Below, one piece after another: positions 27,778 through 37,325 of a stretch of 64,000 bases of DNA (positions are counted from its first letter, which is position 1; each line of letters opens with the position of its first letter). The position numbers and the translations under genes were made by a program. The DNA is from Marinobacterium aestuarii (GTDB lineage Bacteria > Pseudomonadota > Gammaproteobacteria > Pseudomonadales > Balneatricaceae), in contig NZ_CP015839.1 in assembly GCF_001651805.1 (NCBI RefSeq), positions 3,410,001 to 3,474,000 on the forward strand, read 5' to 3'. The notes beneath the pieces were generated by a model, which was not told the DNA's origin, ran no database searches, and worked only from the letters and a program-made list of their open reading frames with translations.

Positions 27778-28276
27778 TGCAGCCCCTAGGAGACTCGCAA
27801 ACTACTGCGAACCACCTGACTCTTTAACAATGAGAGGGGCCGGTTTGCGTGCTGCTTTGCGTTAAATAGAACGTCACAACACAGTTCAATCGCATGGGTA
27901 ACACTTTGCTGAAAACCAGTATGTCTTGGAACCTGGATCTGCAGTGCTGGCGGGTACTTCGAGGGTGTTTGACAGTCTGTATTTCGCCTGTGGGCGACAT
28001 ACTTTCTTTGCTCGTGCAAAGAAAGTATGCAAGGCCTTTTACCTTGAAGAATACGCCCCGATGAAACCTTTTCGCTGCGCTCTCGGACGATCTTTCGGGC
28101 GCCGGCCTTCAAGGTAAGGAGTTGGCACGTCTTTTTATCGAATCTGCGGATCGACAGTCCCTGTCTCGCCCCTGCGGGCCTGATCGCACACTGACGCCAG
28201 TGCTCGCCGGCACTCATAAGGGGGAACAAGAGCCGCTCTGATGTCTCGGTGAAATGAAGCAGGGTTCGGCTGGCAA
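27778..28276. other. Gene-free interval with structured repeats
   Basis: About 500 bp between the TauE/SafE gene and trmA. It contains the two-hairpin repeat at 27998-28116. I reject the minus-strand frame of 147 codons here because it is read out of this repeat. Confidence 0.6.
27998..28116. repeat. Structured intergenic repeat with two hairpins
   Basis: CATACTTTCTTTGC (27998-28011) and GCAAAGAAAGTATG (28016-28029) form a perfect 14-bp stem with loop TCGT. TACCTTGAAG (28040-28049) and CTTCAAGGTA (28107-28116) then enclose a second, larger hairpin with an inner CGCCCC/GGGCG-rich stem. From memory, very similar sequences recur in intergenic regions of other gamma- and betaproteobacteria. Confidence 0.75.
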
Positions 28277-28324
28277 TGACTCGCTTACCGGTACGGCGGT
28301 ACCGCCGTACCGGTAAGCGAGTCA
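28277..28324. repeat. 48-bp perfect palindrome next to trmA
   Basis: The left half TGACTCGCTTACCGGTACGG plus CGGT is mirrored exactly by ACCG plus CCGTACCGGTAAGCGAGTCA, with no loop bases. It ends 8 bp before the trmA stop codon position at 28332, so it is just past the 3' end of trmA. No T run follows in the trmA direction. Confidence 0.97.
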
Positions 28325-28331
28325 GGGCTGG

Positions 28332-29420
28332 TTATCTGCGGGTGAGATAGACGCCACATTCCAGGTGATGGGTATAGGGGAACTGATCAAAAATCGCGAA
28401 GCGCTCGATCTGGTGGGTCTGGGTCAAGTCCGCCAGATTGGCTTTCAGCGACTCGGGATTGCACGAAATATAAACGATATGCTGATACTCGCTGACCTGC
28501 ACCACTGTATCGGCATCCAGCCCTGAGCGCGGCGGATCCACCAGTACTGTGGTGAAGTTGCAGCTGGCCAGATCCAGATGCGCGGTACGCCGCGCTGTGC
28601 GCTCACCCTTGAGCACCTGGGAAAAATCCTCCGATGCCATGCGCACTACATCAATATTGTCGATACCGTTCTCGGCGATATTGAATTCAGCGGCGCGCAC
28701 CGACACCTTGGCAATTTCTGTGGCCACCACGCGGCCAAAATTCTGTGCCAGCGGCAACGTGAAATTGCCATTGCCGCAGTACAGCTCGACCAGATCGCCA
28801 CCGGCGCCTTTGGTCACATCCAGCGCCCAGCCAATCATGGAGCGACAGACTTCGGCGTTAGGCTGGGTAAAGCAGTTTTCCACCTGCTTGTAGCGATACT
28901 CGCGGCCATTAATATCCAGCCGTTCAATCACATGATCACGCCCCAGTTCTTTCTTGCTCTTGCGCGAACGGCCAATAATTTCAATATCAAACTGCTCGGC
29001 CAGCGCTCTGGCCGCCGTTTCCCACTCATTTTCAATGGGGCGGTGATACAGCAGCGTCACCAGCAGCTCACCCGACAGGGTGCTGAGAAAATCGATCTGG
29101 AACAGGCGAAAGCGCAACGCAGGGTCGGCCTTGATCACGTCCAGCATGGCGAACATGACATCATGAATGCGGCGCGACACCATGGGGCAGGTGTCCAGAC
29201 GCACCGGAATCTTCTTGTCGCCGGGCTCGAACATCACGTAGTACAGATCATCGCCATCATGCCAGACCCGGAACTCCGCCCGCATGCGATAGTGCTCCGG
29301 CGGCGACGCAAAGACTTCAACCTCGGGCAGCGCAAAGTCGACGAAGTCGTCACGCACAGACGCGCACTTTTCGCGCAGCAGCGCCTCGTAGAGGGTCGGG
29401 TCAACGTTGGGTATGGCCAT
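28332..29420 (-). CDS. trmA: tRNA (uracil-54-C5)-methyltransferase TrmA
   Basis: Makes ribothymidine (T54) in the T-loop of tRNA using S-adenosylmethionine. The 362-residue protein has the TrmA layout: N-terminal RNA-binding part with YRMRAEFRVWHDGDDLYYVMF, the SAM motif VELYCGNGNFTLPLA, DPPRSG, and the catalytic cysteine in YISCNPESL. The C-terminal HHLECGVYLTRR is typical of the family. The length equals that of E. coli TrmA (about 366). It reads toward the 48-bp palindrome. TrmB/RlmD-type relatives have an extra TRAM domain that is absent here. Confidence 0.96.
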   Translation of the reverse strand: MAIPNVDPTLYEALLREKCASVRDDFVDFALPEVEVFASPPEHYRMRAEFRVWHDGDDLYYVMFEPGDKKIPVRLDTCPMVSRRIHDVMFAMLDVIKADPALRFRLFQIDFLSTLSGELLVTLLYHRPIENEWETAARALAEQFDIEIIGRSRKSKKELGRDHVIERLDINGREYRYKQVENCFTQPNAEVCRSMIGWALDVTKGAGGDLVELYCGNGNFTLPLAQNFGRVVATEIAKVSVRAAEFNIAENGIDNIDVVRMASEDFSQVLKGERTARRTAHLDLASCNFTTVLVDPPRSGLDADTVVQVSEYQHIVYISCNPESLKANLADLTQTHQIERFAIFDQFPYTHHLECGVYLTRR

Positions 29421-29524
29421 GAAAGTGCTATCCGGGATCTGTCGGGAAAGCGCGGCATTCTAACAGCCCCGCCGTCGCCATCAAAGCACCGACGCCCTTC
29501 GGCTACACCGGCGCTACAGCCGGT

Positions 29525-30772
29525 TTAGTGCGGCACCTGACCAGGCTCAAGCTTGAGGCGGTATTCGTTGGCCATCATCCTCCAGCGCGGCAGGTTTTTC
29601 ATCACCCCCAGACGCTCCAGATAGGATTCCGACAGCTTGCATGACAGATCGGCGCCAGGCGCATTGGCCAGCGCCGGCAGGAGCGCATCGGCCAGATGCA
29701 GCGCGCTCAGGGGTTCAAAGCGGATGCTGGGGGATGCGCTCGGAAAATGATGCAGCAGCACAGCCTCGACCACGCTGAAGGGCAGGTTCCACAACCCCAG
29801 TAAATAAGCGGCAGCCTCGGCGTGGGTCAGGCCCAGGCGCATTTTTTCCATGGCATACATGGGCTGCCCCATGCGCACGGACTCATCCATCAGGGCCTGA
29901 TAGGCCTCAGGATTCTTGTTGGCCAGTACCGAAATGCCGAAATCATGCAGCAGGCCGGCCAAAAACGCCTGCCCCTGCTGGTTGCGATCCAGCCCGGCAT
30001 CAGCACCAATCTGCTGTGCCAGGCGCGCCACCAGCATGGAGCGCTGATGCAGTTTGGAGAATGAAAAGGCGGTCCAGGTATCACGCTGACGATAACGGCT
30101 GAACAGGTGTGTCGCCAGCATCAGGTCGCGGATCATGCGCACACCAATAATGGTCACCGCCTCATCAATGCGACTGATCTGGCGCCTCAGACCAAAGAGC
30201 GCCGAGTTAACCAGCTGCATGAGCTTGGCGGCAATCGCCGGATCCTGCTCAATAATTTTGGCAATGCTCTTGGCGTCGGACACATCGGAGTTCAGCGCCT
30301 CATTCAGCGCACGGTAGACGGTGGGCAGAGTGGGCAGCCGCCCCAGACCGCTGATGTAGTCACGAATGGCCGACTTGTTAACCAGGCCTTCTATTCTGAG
30401 TGCATACTCGACTGCCGCGATAATCTGGGCGCCATTACTGCTGTCGGGCAGGGTCTGGTGAGCCACTTCCAGGGCTCTGGCGGAACTCGCCGGTGTCAGG
30501 TGGCCGCTGATCAGGATACGTACGATGCCAGGACGCTCCTCCGCAATCTTTTTCAGCAACTCCAGCGCCTTGTAGGGCTGCTGATAGGCCACCACGATCA
30601 GAACCTGGGAGTCGTAGTATTTCAGCCGCGACTGAACTTCACCCTCGTCATCCAGGCACATGACATCCCAGCCTGGATGACTGCCCACTTCGTGGGCCGC
30701 GCCGCGATGACTGAGCTTGGAGTCGCAGAACAGAATCCTGCAGATTTGACTGCTGCCCGCTGCCGCGCTCAT
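29525..30772 (-). CDS. HDOD-domain signalling protein with receiver-like N terminus
   Basis: Probable regulatory protein of 415 residues. Residues about 10-125 look like a response-regulator receiver fold (RILFCDSKL, LIVVAYQQPYKALELLKKI, RILISGHLTP), although the phospho-acceptor region is not canonical. Residues about 140-340 are an HDOD domain (LPTLPTVYRALNEALN, IIEQDPAIAAKLMQLVNSALFG, FLAGLLHDFGISVLANKN, LGLTHAEAAAYLLGLWNLP). HDOD proteins relate to HD phosphohydrolases but often act as scaffolds in motility or stress signalling. It diverges from metG over 145 bp. There are no clear operon partners. Confidence 0.88.
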   Translation of the reverse strand: MSAAAGSSQICRILFCDSKLSHRGAAHEVGSHPGWDVMCLDDEGEVQSRLKYYDSQVLIVVAYQQPYKALELLKKIAEERPGIVRILISGHLTPASSARALEVAHQTLPDSSNGAQIIAAVEYALRIEGLVNKSAIRDYISGLGRLPTLPTVYRALNEALNSDVSDAKSIAKIIEQDPAIAAKLMQLVNSALFGLRRQISRIDEAVTIIGVRMIRDLMLATHLFSRYRQRDTWTAFSFSKLHQRSMLVARLAQQIGADAGLDRNQQGQAFLAGLLHDFGISVLANKNPEAYQALMDESVRMGQPMYAMEKMRLGLTHAEAAAYLLGLWNLPFSVVEAVLLHHFPSASPSIRFEPLSALHLADALLPALANAPGADLSCKLSESYLERLGVMKNLPRWRMMANEYRLKLEPGQVPH

Positions 30773-30917
30773 TCAACGTCCCTCTGGATGCACGGTGATC
30801 CACTCTTTTTAGTCGCAAAAACGTGCTTTGTCGACCGGCGGTCGGTTCATATGCAGCGCCAAAAAGCGTAGAATCCGACAACTTCGTTTCAGTCTACCAG
30901 GTTCCATTAGCCGACTT

Positions 30918-32960
30918 ATGACCCAGAATCCGCGCAAGATCCTCGTTACCAGTGCCCTGCCCTACGCCAACGGCCCCATTCACCTGGGCCACCTGGTGGA
31001 ATACATCCAGACCGATATCTGGGTGCGTTTTCAAAAGCAGCGCGGCCATCAGTGCACCTACGTCTGTGCCGACGATGCCCACGGCACCCCTATCATGCTC
31101 AAGGCCGACCAGCTGGGCATCAGCCCGCAGGAACTGATCGCCAAGGTCAGCACCGAGCATCAGCGCGACTTCGCGGGCTTCATGGTGGATTTTGACAACT
31201 ACTACTCCACCCATTCGGACGAGAACCGCGACTTCGCTGCGCTGATCTACAAGCGCCTGAATGACGGTGGCCATATTGCCCGCCGCACCATTACCCAGGC
31301 CTACGACCCCGAAAAACAGATGTTCCTGCCGGATCGCTTCGTCAAAGGTGAGTGCCCCAAATGCGGCGCTGCCGATCAGTATGGCGACTCCTGCGAAGCC
31401 TGTGGCGCGACCTACAGCCCGGTCGAGCTAAAGAATGCCTACTCCGCCGTCTCCGGTGCCAAGCCGATCGAGAAGGATTCCGAGCATTTCTTCTTCAAGC
31501 TCGGCGATTTCGAACAGTTCCTGCGTACCTGGGTTAATACGGACGATCATGTACAGGAGCACATGATCCACAAGCTCAACGAATGGTTCGAGTCGGGCCT
31601 GCAGCAGTGGGATATCTCCCGCGATGCCCCCTACTGGGGCTTTGAAATTCCGGATGCGCCGGGCAAGTATTTCTATGTCTGGCTGGATGCCCCCATCGGC
31701 TACATGGCCAGCTTCAAGAACTGGTGCGACAGCAACGACGTCGAGTTTGACGACTACTGGGGTGAATCCTCCGAGGCCGAGCTGTACCACTTTATCGGCA
31801 AGGATATCGCTTACTTCCACACCCTGTTCTGGCCGGCGATGCTCAAGGGTGCGGGCTTCCGCACGCCGACAAAGGTATTTTGTCATGGTTTCCTGACCGT
31901 CAACGGTCAGAAAATGTCCAAATCCCGCGGCACCTTTATTATGGCCGAGAGCTACCTCAAGCACCTGCGCCCCGAATACCTGCGCTACTACTTTGCCGCC
32001 AAGCTGGGTTCGGGCATCGACGATATCGACCTGAGCCTGGATGATTTCCGCATGCGCGTGAACGCCGACCTGGTCAACAAGGTGGTGAATATCGCCTCCC
32101 GCTGCGCGGGTTTTATCGCCAAGAAATTTGACGGCCAGCTTGGCGCCAGCCTGGTTCAGCCCGAACTCTACAAGGATGCCGTCAAGATGGGCGAGACCAT
32201 CGCCCAGGCCTACGAGCAGCGTGAATATGCCCGCGCCATGCGTGAAATCATGCATATCGCCGACAGGGCCAACCAGTACATTGATGCTGCCGAACCCTGG
32301 GTGCTGGCCAAGCAGCCAGAGCGGGCGCAGGACGTACAGGACAGCTGCACCTTAGGCATTAACCTGTTCCGCGTTATTCTCAGCTACCTGGCACCGATTC
32401 TGCCTCAGGTGGCCGACGAAGCTGCGCACTTCCTCAACATTGACGGTTTCGCCTGGGATGACATCCAGACGCCGCTGCTGAACCACCGCATCAACAAGTT
32501 CAAGCCGCTGATGCAGCGCGTTGAGCCTGAGGCCATCGACAAGATGGTGGAAGACTCGAAACAGTCCATGCCGGCACCCGCGGCTCCGACAGCACCGGCC
32601 GTGAAAAGCCCCCTGGCGGCTGAACCTGTCGCGGATACCATCGAGTTTCCGGACTTTGCCAAGGTTGACCTGCGCATCGTCAAGATCGCCAAGGCCGAGC
32701 ATGTGGAGGGCGCCGACAAGCTGCTGCGCCTGACCCTGGATCTGGGCGGTGAAACCCGCAATGTCTTCGCCGGGATCAAATCCGCCTATACGCCCGAACA
32801 GCTCGAAGGCAAGCTGACCGTCATGGTGGCCAACCTGGCACCGCGCAAGATGAAGTTCGGCGTCTCCGAGGGCATGGTACTGGCCGCAGGACCCGGCGGG
32901 CAGGATCTGTGGATTCTGGAGCCCCACCAAGGCGCCCAGCCCGGCATGCGCATTAAGTAG
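30918..32960 (+). CDS. metG: Methionyl-tRNA synthetase
   Basis: Charges tRNA-Met with methionine. The start at ATG 30918 ([20 protein letters not shown]) is set by homology; the frame is open for 30 more codons upstream. The 680-residue protein has the class I HIGH-type motif [10 protein letters not shown], a zinc knuckle [21 protein letters not shown]-type stretch near residue 145, the KMSKS motif (GQKMSKSRG), and an anticodon-binding helical domain. The C-terminal tRNA-binding (Trbp111-like) domain follows a Pro/Ala linker. This is the long dimeric form, as in E. coli. Confidence 0.97.
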   Translation: MTQNPRKILVTSALPYANGPIHLGHLVEYIQTDIWVRFQKQRGHQCTYVCADDAHGTPIMLKADQLGISPQELIAKVSTEHQRDFAGFMVDFDNYYSTHSDENRDFAALIYKRLNDGGHIARRTITQAYDPEKQMFLPDRFVKGECPKCGAADQYGDSCEACGATYSPVELKNAYSAVSGAKPIEKDSEHFFFKLGDFEQFLRTWVNTDDHVQEHMIHKLNEWFESGLQQWDISRDAPYWGFEIPDAPGKYFYVWLDAPIGYMASFKNWCDSNDVEFDDYWGESSEAELYHFIGKDIAYFHTLFWPAMLKGAGFRTPTKVFCHGFLTVNGQKMSKSRGTFIMAESYLKHLRPEYLRYYFAAKLGSGIDDIDLSLDDFRMRVNADLVNKVVNIASRCAGFIAKKFDGQLGASLVQPELYKDAVKMGETIAQAYEQREYARAMREIMHIADRANQYIDAAEPWVLAKQPERAQDVQDSCTLGINLFRVILSYLAPILPQVADEAAHFLNIDGFAWDDIQTPLLNHRINKFKPLMQRVEPEAIDKMVEDSKQSMPAPAAPTAPAVKSPLAAEPVADTIEFPDFAKVDLRIVKIAKAEHVEGADKLLRLTLDLGGETRNVFAGIKSAYTPEQLEGKLTVMVANLAPRKMKFGVSEGMVLAAGPGGQDLWILEPHQGAQPGMRIK

Positions 32961-32970
32961 CTTCTACCCA

Positions 32971-33004
32971 CAGGCCCTGCAAGTTTCAAAAATTGCAGGG
33001 CCTG
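32971..33004 (+). terminator. Hairpin after metG
   Basis: CAGGCCCTGCAA and TTGCAGGGCCTG form a perfect 12-bp stem with a 10-base loop, 11 bp after the metG stop codon. There is no T run, so it may act as an mRNA end stabiliser or a weak terminator. Confidence 0.6.
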
Positions 33005-33200
33005 CCGCCTGCTACCTTCTGCTGAATCCCGCTTTCCTGCGCAGCCTGTTGCCGCCTCAAAACCCTATCCGGCATCACCACGCGCATCCCACCTCATAAG
33101 GCTTTCAGCCAATCCATCCGGCGTATGCACGCAAAATTCGCGACGAATGGCTGCTGCCCCGGAGAACCTTGCCATTGCCCTCAAAAGCTTCGCAGTCCGT

Positions 33201-33274
33201 AGCCTGAATGAGCGCAGCGAATTCCGGGAAATGAGCCTCAGGCGAATTTCGAGGACGTGTCTGCGAATTCCGGG
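33201..33274. repeat. Dispersed intergenic repeat, copy B
   Basis: Second copy of the element at 10718-10791. Its 20 bp AATGAGCGCAGCGAATTCCG (33207-33226) recur exactly inverted at 33337-33356, so this copy could fold back on itself. Confidence 0.8.
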
Positions 33275-33336
33275 GCATTGTATAACCCTTGCCCCTTGCT
33301 GTGCTCTCCACAAGCCCACCGCTGCGCGCTGGTTGT

Positions 33337-33356
33337 CGGAATTCGCTGCGCTCATT
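33337..33356. repeat. Inverted fragment of the dispersed repeat
   Basis: CGGAATTCGCTGCGCTCATT is the exact reverse complement of 33207-33226. The two arms are separated by 110 bp. Confidence 0.85.
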
Positions 33357-33622
33357 GCCAACCGACCAAAGCCACACCGGGGCCACGGACTGCCCCCGTT
33401 GCCAAATCTAACGATAGTAGGCACGCCCCGCGACGAATAAGTAGAACAGTGTTAGGCCCGGCAGGCTGCTGGCAGAAATACCACGGTTTAGGTAACCAAT
33501 TTACGCGCCCCTGGCACGTCAGTATCACCCGCTTTTTTATTGACTAACCGATCAACAAATAATTGTACCCCTGACCTTAATTCTTTACTGTAAGTCGATG
33601 TACAGGCCAAAACGCATGGTCT

Positions 33623-33636
33623 ATCGTTAGAACGAT
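33623..33636. promoter_or_regulatory. Possible operator ATCGTT-AG-AACGAT
   Basis: A perfect 6+6-bp inverted repeat with a 2-bp centre, followed by TATATAAAT, about 180 bp before aapJ. It may bind a regulator of the amino-acid transporter; this is weak evidence. Confidence 0.25.
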
Positions 33637-33815
33637 TCAGTATATAAATCCAGCGACGCTTGGAGGGTCGCGGCACAAATTCGAGGGGTTATACAGGCAT
33701 ATTGTGGCACGCCTGTTGCTTAACCTTGGAAGTATAGCGCTATCATTGAAGATGGCGTCCAGCAATCCACAGAAGACAATAAGAATTACATGCCTGATCT
33801 CAGGAGGATCATTCC

Positions 33816-34832
33816 ATGATGAAGAAAACTCTCGCAACAGCCATAGTCATGTCTACCGCTATCTCGGGACTGGCTGCGGCGGAAGGTACGCTCGAAGCCG
33901 TCAAGGCGCGCGGCGTATTGCAGTGTGGTGTTACCAGCGGAGTGCCCGGCTTTTCCGTACCGGATGAGCAGGGTAACTGGAAAGGCCTGGATGTTGATGT
34001 ATGCCGCAGTATCGCAGCCGCGACTCTGGGTGATGCCAGCAAGGTTAAATATATTCCTCTTACCGCCAAGGAGCGCTTCACTGCGCTGCAGTCCGGCGAA
34101 ATCGACGTACTCTCCCGTGTAACCACCTGGACCCAGACCCGCGATACTCAGCTGGGCCTAAACTTCACCGGCGTGACCTACTACGATGGCCAGGGTTTCC
34201 TGGTCAAGAAAGAACTGGGTCTGACCAGCGTCAAGGAACTGGATGGCGCCACCGTCTGTGTTCAGTCAGGTACCACCACCGAGCTCAACCTGTCCGACTA
34301 CTTCCGAGCCAACGGTCTGACCTTCACCCCGGTAGTATTCGATACCAATGAACAGGCGGCCACCAGCTTTGATACCGGCCGTTGCGACTCCTTCACAACC
34401 GACCTGTCCCAGGCCTATGGCCTGCGCACCCGCATGAGCGATCCGGATGCCGTGGTGGCACTGCCGGAAGTCATTTCCAAGGAGCCCCTGGGCCCAGTGG
34501 TACGCCAGGGTGACGACCAGTGGTTCAACGTCGTCAAGTGGTCGCTCTACGCCATGCTCAACGCCGAAGAACTGGGTGTGAACTCAGCCAACGTCGATGA
34601 AATGAAGTCCAGTGAAAACCCCAACATCAAGCGCCTGCTGGGTGTTGATGGTCCCAAGGGCAAGGGTCTGGACATCGCTGATGACTGGTCTTACCAGATC
34701 ATCAAGCAGGTGGGTAACTACGCTGAATCCTTTGACCGCAACGTCGGCAAAGACTCCCCGCTGAAAATCGACCGCGGCATCAACGCACTCTGGAACCAGG
34801 GAGGCTTCCAGTACGCGCCACCGATGCGTTAA
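33816..34832 (+). CDS. aapJ: General L-amino-acid ABC transporter, periplasmic binding protein AapJ
   Basis: Periplasmic receptor that delivers polar amino acids (Glu, Gln, Asp, Asn and others in Rhizobium) to the AapQM channel. The 338-residue protein has a signal peptide (MMKKTLATAIVMSTAISGLAAA) and a solute-binding family 3 fold: GVLQCGVTSGVPGFSVPDEQG, GLDVDVCRSIAAATLGD, ATVCVQSGTTTELNLSDYF and CDSFTTDLSQAYGLR. AGGAGG lies 8 bases before ATG 33816. Two hairpins follow in the 138-bp gap before aapQ, which suggests that aapJ is expressed above the membrane parts. Confidence 0.95.
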   Translation: MMKKTLATAIVMSTAISGLAAAEGTLEAVKARGVLQCGVTSGVPGFSVPDEQGNWKGLDVDVCRSIAAATLGDASKVKYIPLTAKERFTALQSGEIDVLSRVTTWTQTRDTQLGLNFTGVTYYDGQGFLVKKELGLTSVKELDGATVCVQSGTTTELNLSDYFRANGLTFTPVVFDTNEQAATSFDTGRCDSFTTDLSQAYGLRTRMSDPDAVVALPEVISKEPLGPVVRQGDDQWFNVVKWSLYAMLNAEELGVNSANVDEMKSSENPNIKRLLGVDGPKGKGLDIADDWSYQIIKQVGNYAESFDRNVGKDSPLKIDRGINALWNQGGFQYAPPMR

Positions 34833-34847
34833 TCAAGCCGCAGACAC

Positions 34848-34891
34848 GCCGGGTCCTCGGGCCCGGCACTGAAGGTCACCGGCCTAGCCGG
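34848..34891 (+). promoter_or_regulatory. Two intercistronic hairpins between aapJ and aapQ
   Basis: GCCGGG/CCCGGC (34848-34867, 8-base loop) and CCGGC/GCCGG (34879-34891, 3-base loop). Neither has a T run. They probably protect the upstream aapJ message from 3' decay, as in other binding-protein operons. Confidence 0.5.
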
Positions 34892-34970
34892 CGATTAACA
34901 CCTATCGGTCCCTGAGCCCATCGGTATTGCGTTACAGCACAATGCCGGCCGGGCTCCCACGGAGGACACT

Positions 34971-36179
34971 ATGTCCGATGACACACCCAAGGCCGACAAG
35001 CCGGGCCACAAGCGCGCACCTGCCAGCGGGACCAGCTTCTGGAATGACCCCGCCAAGCGCGCGCTGATCTTTCAGGCTTTACTGCTCGGCATTATTGGCT
35101 TCTTCCTCTTTTCCGTCGTCAGCAACACCCTCAACAACCTTGAAACCCGCGGCATCACTACCGGCTTTGGCTTTCTGACCGAAGAAGCCGGCTTCAGCAT
35201 TCCCCTCTCCCTGATCGATTACACCGCCGCCGACAGCTACGGCCGCACCTTTTTCGTCGGCTTGCTCAACACCGTGCTGGTGTCAGTAATGGGCATCATC
35301 GCCGCCACACTGCTGGGATTCGTACTCGGGGTGGCACGCCTGTCCAACAACTGGATGATCGCCAAACTTTCGACCATCTATATCGAGACCTTTCGCAACA
35401 TACCGCTGCTACTGCAGATGTTCTTCTGGTACTTCGCGGTACTGCGCGCACTGCCCTCGCCGCGTCAGAGCATCGAGTTCCTTGGCAGCTTTCTGAACGT
35501 ACGCGGCTTGTCCGTACCACGCCCGGTGGCGGAAGAGGGTCTGGGCATGGTGTTCTGGGCCTTTGTTGTCGCCATAGTGCTGAGCTTGATACTGGTGCGC
35601 TGGGCCCACCGGCGCCAGGACGCTACCGGGAAAATCTTTCCCAGCGGCTGGGCCAACACCGGCTTGATCATTGGTTTGCCACTGCTGACCTTCCTGGCCA
35701 TGGGCGCACCCCTGTCCTTTGACGCGCCGGAACTCAAGGGTTTTAACTTCGTCGGCGGCATGACACTGATACCTGAACTGGTTGCCCTCTGGCTCGCACT
35801 GACCATCTACACCTCGGCCTTTATCGCCGAAACGGTTCGCGGCGGTATTCTGGCCGTGCCCAAGGGGCAGCTCGAAGCCTCCTCGGCACTGGGCCTGGCC
35901 AAGACACGCACCCTGCGCCTGATCGTGATTCCCCAGGCCATGCGCGTCATCATTCCACCGCTGACCAGCCAGTACCTGAACCTGACCAAGAACTCGTCAC
36001 TGGCGACCGCCATCGGCTACCCCGATCTGGTATCCGTCTTTGCCGGCACCACGCTGAACCAGACCGGCCAGGCTATCGAGGTTATATCCATGACCATGGC
36101 GGTCTACCTGACGCTGAGCCTGCTCACCTCGCTGTTCATGAACTGGTACAACAAGCGCATGGCGCTGGTTGAACGCTAG
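34971..36179 (+). CDS. aapQ: General L-amino-acid ABC transporter permease AapQ
   Basis: First inner-membrane channel subunit, 402 residues. It has the unusually large insert between membrane helices that marks AapQ/AapM permeases. The EAA loop that contacts the ATPase is ETVRGGILAVPKGQLEASSA with GLAKTRTLRLIVIPQAMR, near residue 285-320. A typical His/Glu-type permease start, FFVGLLNTVLVSVMGIIAATLLG, begins the core domain. GGAGGA precedes the ATG. It is followed after 24 bp by aapM. Confidence 0.95.
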   Translation: MSDDTPKADKPGHKRAPASGTSFWNDPAKRALIFQALLLGIIGFFLFSVVSNTLNNLETRGITTGFGFLTEEAGFSIPLSLIDYTAADSYGRTFFVGLLNTVLVSVMGIIAATLLGFVLGVARLSNNWMIAKLSTIYIETFRNIPLLLQMFFWYFAVLRALPSPRQSIEFLGSFLNVRGLSVPRPVAEEGLGMVFWAFVVAIVLSLILVRWAHRRQDATGKIFPSGWANTGLIIGLPLLTFLAMGAPLSFDAPELKGFNFVGGMTLIPELVALWLALTIYTSAFIAETVRGGILAVPKGQLEASSALGLAKTRTLRLIVIPQAMRVIIPPLTSQYLNLTKNSSLATAIGYPDLVSVFAGTTLNQTGQAIEVISMTMAVYLTLSLLTSLFMNWYNKRMALVER

Positions 36180-36203
36180 CCAATTGCCGGAGAGCACCCC
36201 TTT

Positions 36204-37304
36204 ATGAAATATGCTATCGAAGCCGCCCTGCCACCACCGCCCAATATGGTCGGTGTCATTGGCTGGATGCGGCGCAATCTGTTCAACGGCCCGATCAACT
36301 CAGTGGCCACTCTGGTCATCGGATTTCTGGCCATCTACTGGCTGACGCCAGTGCTGCAGTGGATGTTCATTGATGCCGACTGGATAGGCGAGAGCCGTGA
36401 AGCCTGCACCAGCGGCGGCGCCTGCTGGGTATTCATTTCCACCCGCATGGATCAGTTTCTGTATGGGTTCTATCCATCAGATGAATACTGGCGGCTGAAT
36501 CTGGCCTTTGGGATGATGGCGGTTCTGATCGCCTGGCTGATGATCCCCAACCTGCCCTTCAAGGGCTGGGTGTCCTTCATCACCCTGGTGATCTATCCGA
36601 TCATTGCCTTTTACCTGCTGACCGGCGGCGCCTTTGGCATGCCCTCGGTGGACACCCACCTGTGGGGCGGCTTCAGTCTGAACCTGGTACTGGCCGTTGT
36701 CGGCATAGTCGCCGCTATGCCGTTCGGCATCTTGCTGGCGCTGGGCCGGCGCTCCGAGATGCCGATCGTGCGCTCGCTGTCGGTGGTCTATATCGAGATC
36801 TGGCGCGGTGTGCCGCTGATCACAGTGCTGTTCATGGCATCAGTCATGCTGCCGCTGTTCTTCCCCGAAGACATCAACTTCGACAAGCTGCTGCGGGCCA
36901 TGATCGGCATCATCCTGTTCCAGTCAGCCTATATGGCCGAAGTGGTACGCGGCGGGCTCCAGGCCATCCCCAAGGGTCAGTATGAAGCCGCCGACGCGCT
37001 GGGTCTGAGCTACTGGAAAAAGATGATCCTGATCATTCTGCCCCAGGCGCTGAAGCTGATGATCCCGGGCATCGTTAACACCTTTATCGCCCTGTTCAAG
37101 GACACCAGTCTGGTGGTGATTATCGGTCTGTTCGATCTGCTGGCCATTGTCCAGGCGGCGAGCAACGACCCGGACTGGATAGGCTACGCCACCGAAGGCT
37201 ATATCTTTATCGCCCTGATGTTCTGGATTTTCTGCTTTGGCATGTCCCGCTACAGCCAGCACCTCGAAAATCTGCTGCATACCGGTCACGGCGGCCGCAA
37301 CTAA
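36204..37304 (+). CDS. aapM: General L-amino-acid ABC transporter permease AapM
   Basis: Second channel subunit, 366 residues. Two cysteines near residue 68-74 (EACTSGGACWVF) lie in the extracytoplasmic insert, as in other AapM proteins. The EAA loop is VVRGGLQAIPKGQYEAADAL with LPQALKLMIPG. It forms a heterodimer with AapQ. The start ATG 36204 follows GGAGA. The spacing of 21 bp to aapP shows one operon. Confidence 0.95.
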   Translation: MKYAIEAALPPPPNMVGVIGWMRRNLFNGPINSVATLVIGFLAIYWLTPVLQWMFIDADWIGESREACTSGGACWVFISTRMDQFLYGFYPSDEYWRLNLAFGMMAVLIAWLMIPNLPFKGWVSFITLVIYPIIAFYLLTGGAFGMPSVDTHLWGGFSLNLVLAVVGIVAAMPFGILLALGRRSEMPIVRSLSVVYIEIWRGVPLITVLFMASVMLPLFFPEDINFDKLLRAMIGIILFQSAYMAEVVRGGLQAIPKGQYEAADALGLSYWKKMILIILPQALKLMIPGIVNTFIALFKDTSLVVIIGLFDLLAIVQAASNDPDWIGYATEGYIFIALMFWIFCFGMSRYSQHLENLLHTGHGGRN

Positions 37305-37325
37305 TGCGCTTGGAGACGAAATACC

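Larger units (their letters stand above)
33005..33815. other. 800-bp gene-free region before aapJ
   Basis: No convincing gene. It holds the dispersed repeat (33201-33274), an inverted fragment of it (33337-33356), a small operator-like palindrome near 33623, and the presumed aapJ promoter. Short open frames on both strands have no ribosome sites or family resemblance and I leave them out. Confidence 0.6.

Noticed and set aside
27786-28229. 147-codon minus-strand frame
   Set aside because: It is read out of the two-hairpin structured repeat; its sequence resembles typical false annotations from that repeat family.
33147-33440. Overlapping short frames on both strands upstream of aapJ
   Set aside because: They lie in the dispersed repeat and inverted-repeat region and have no ribosome site.
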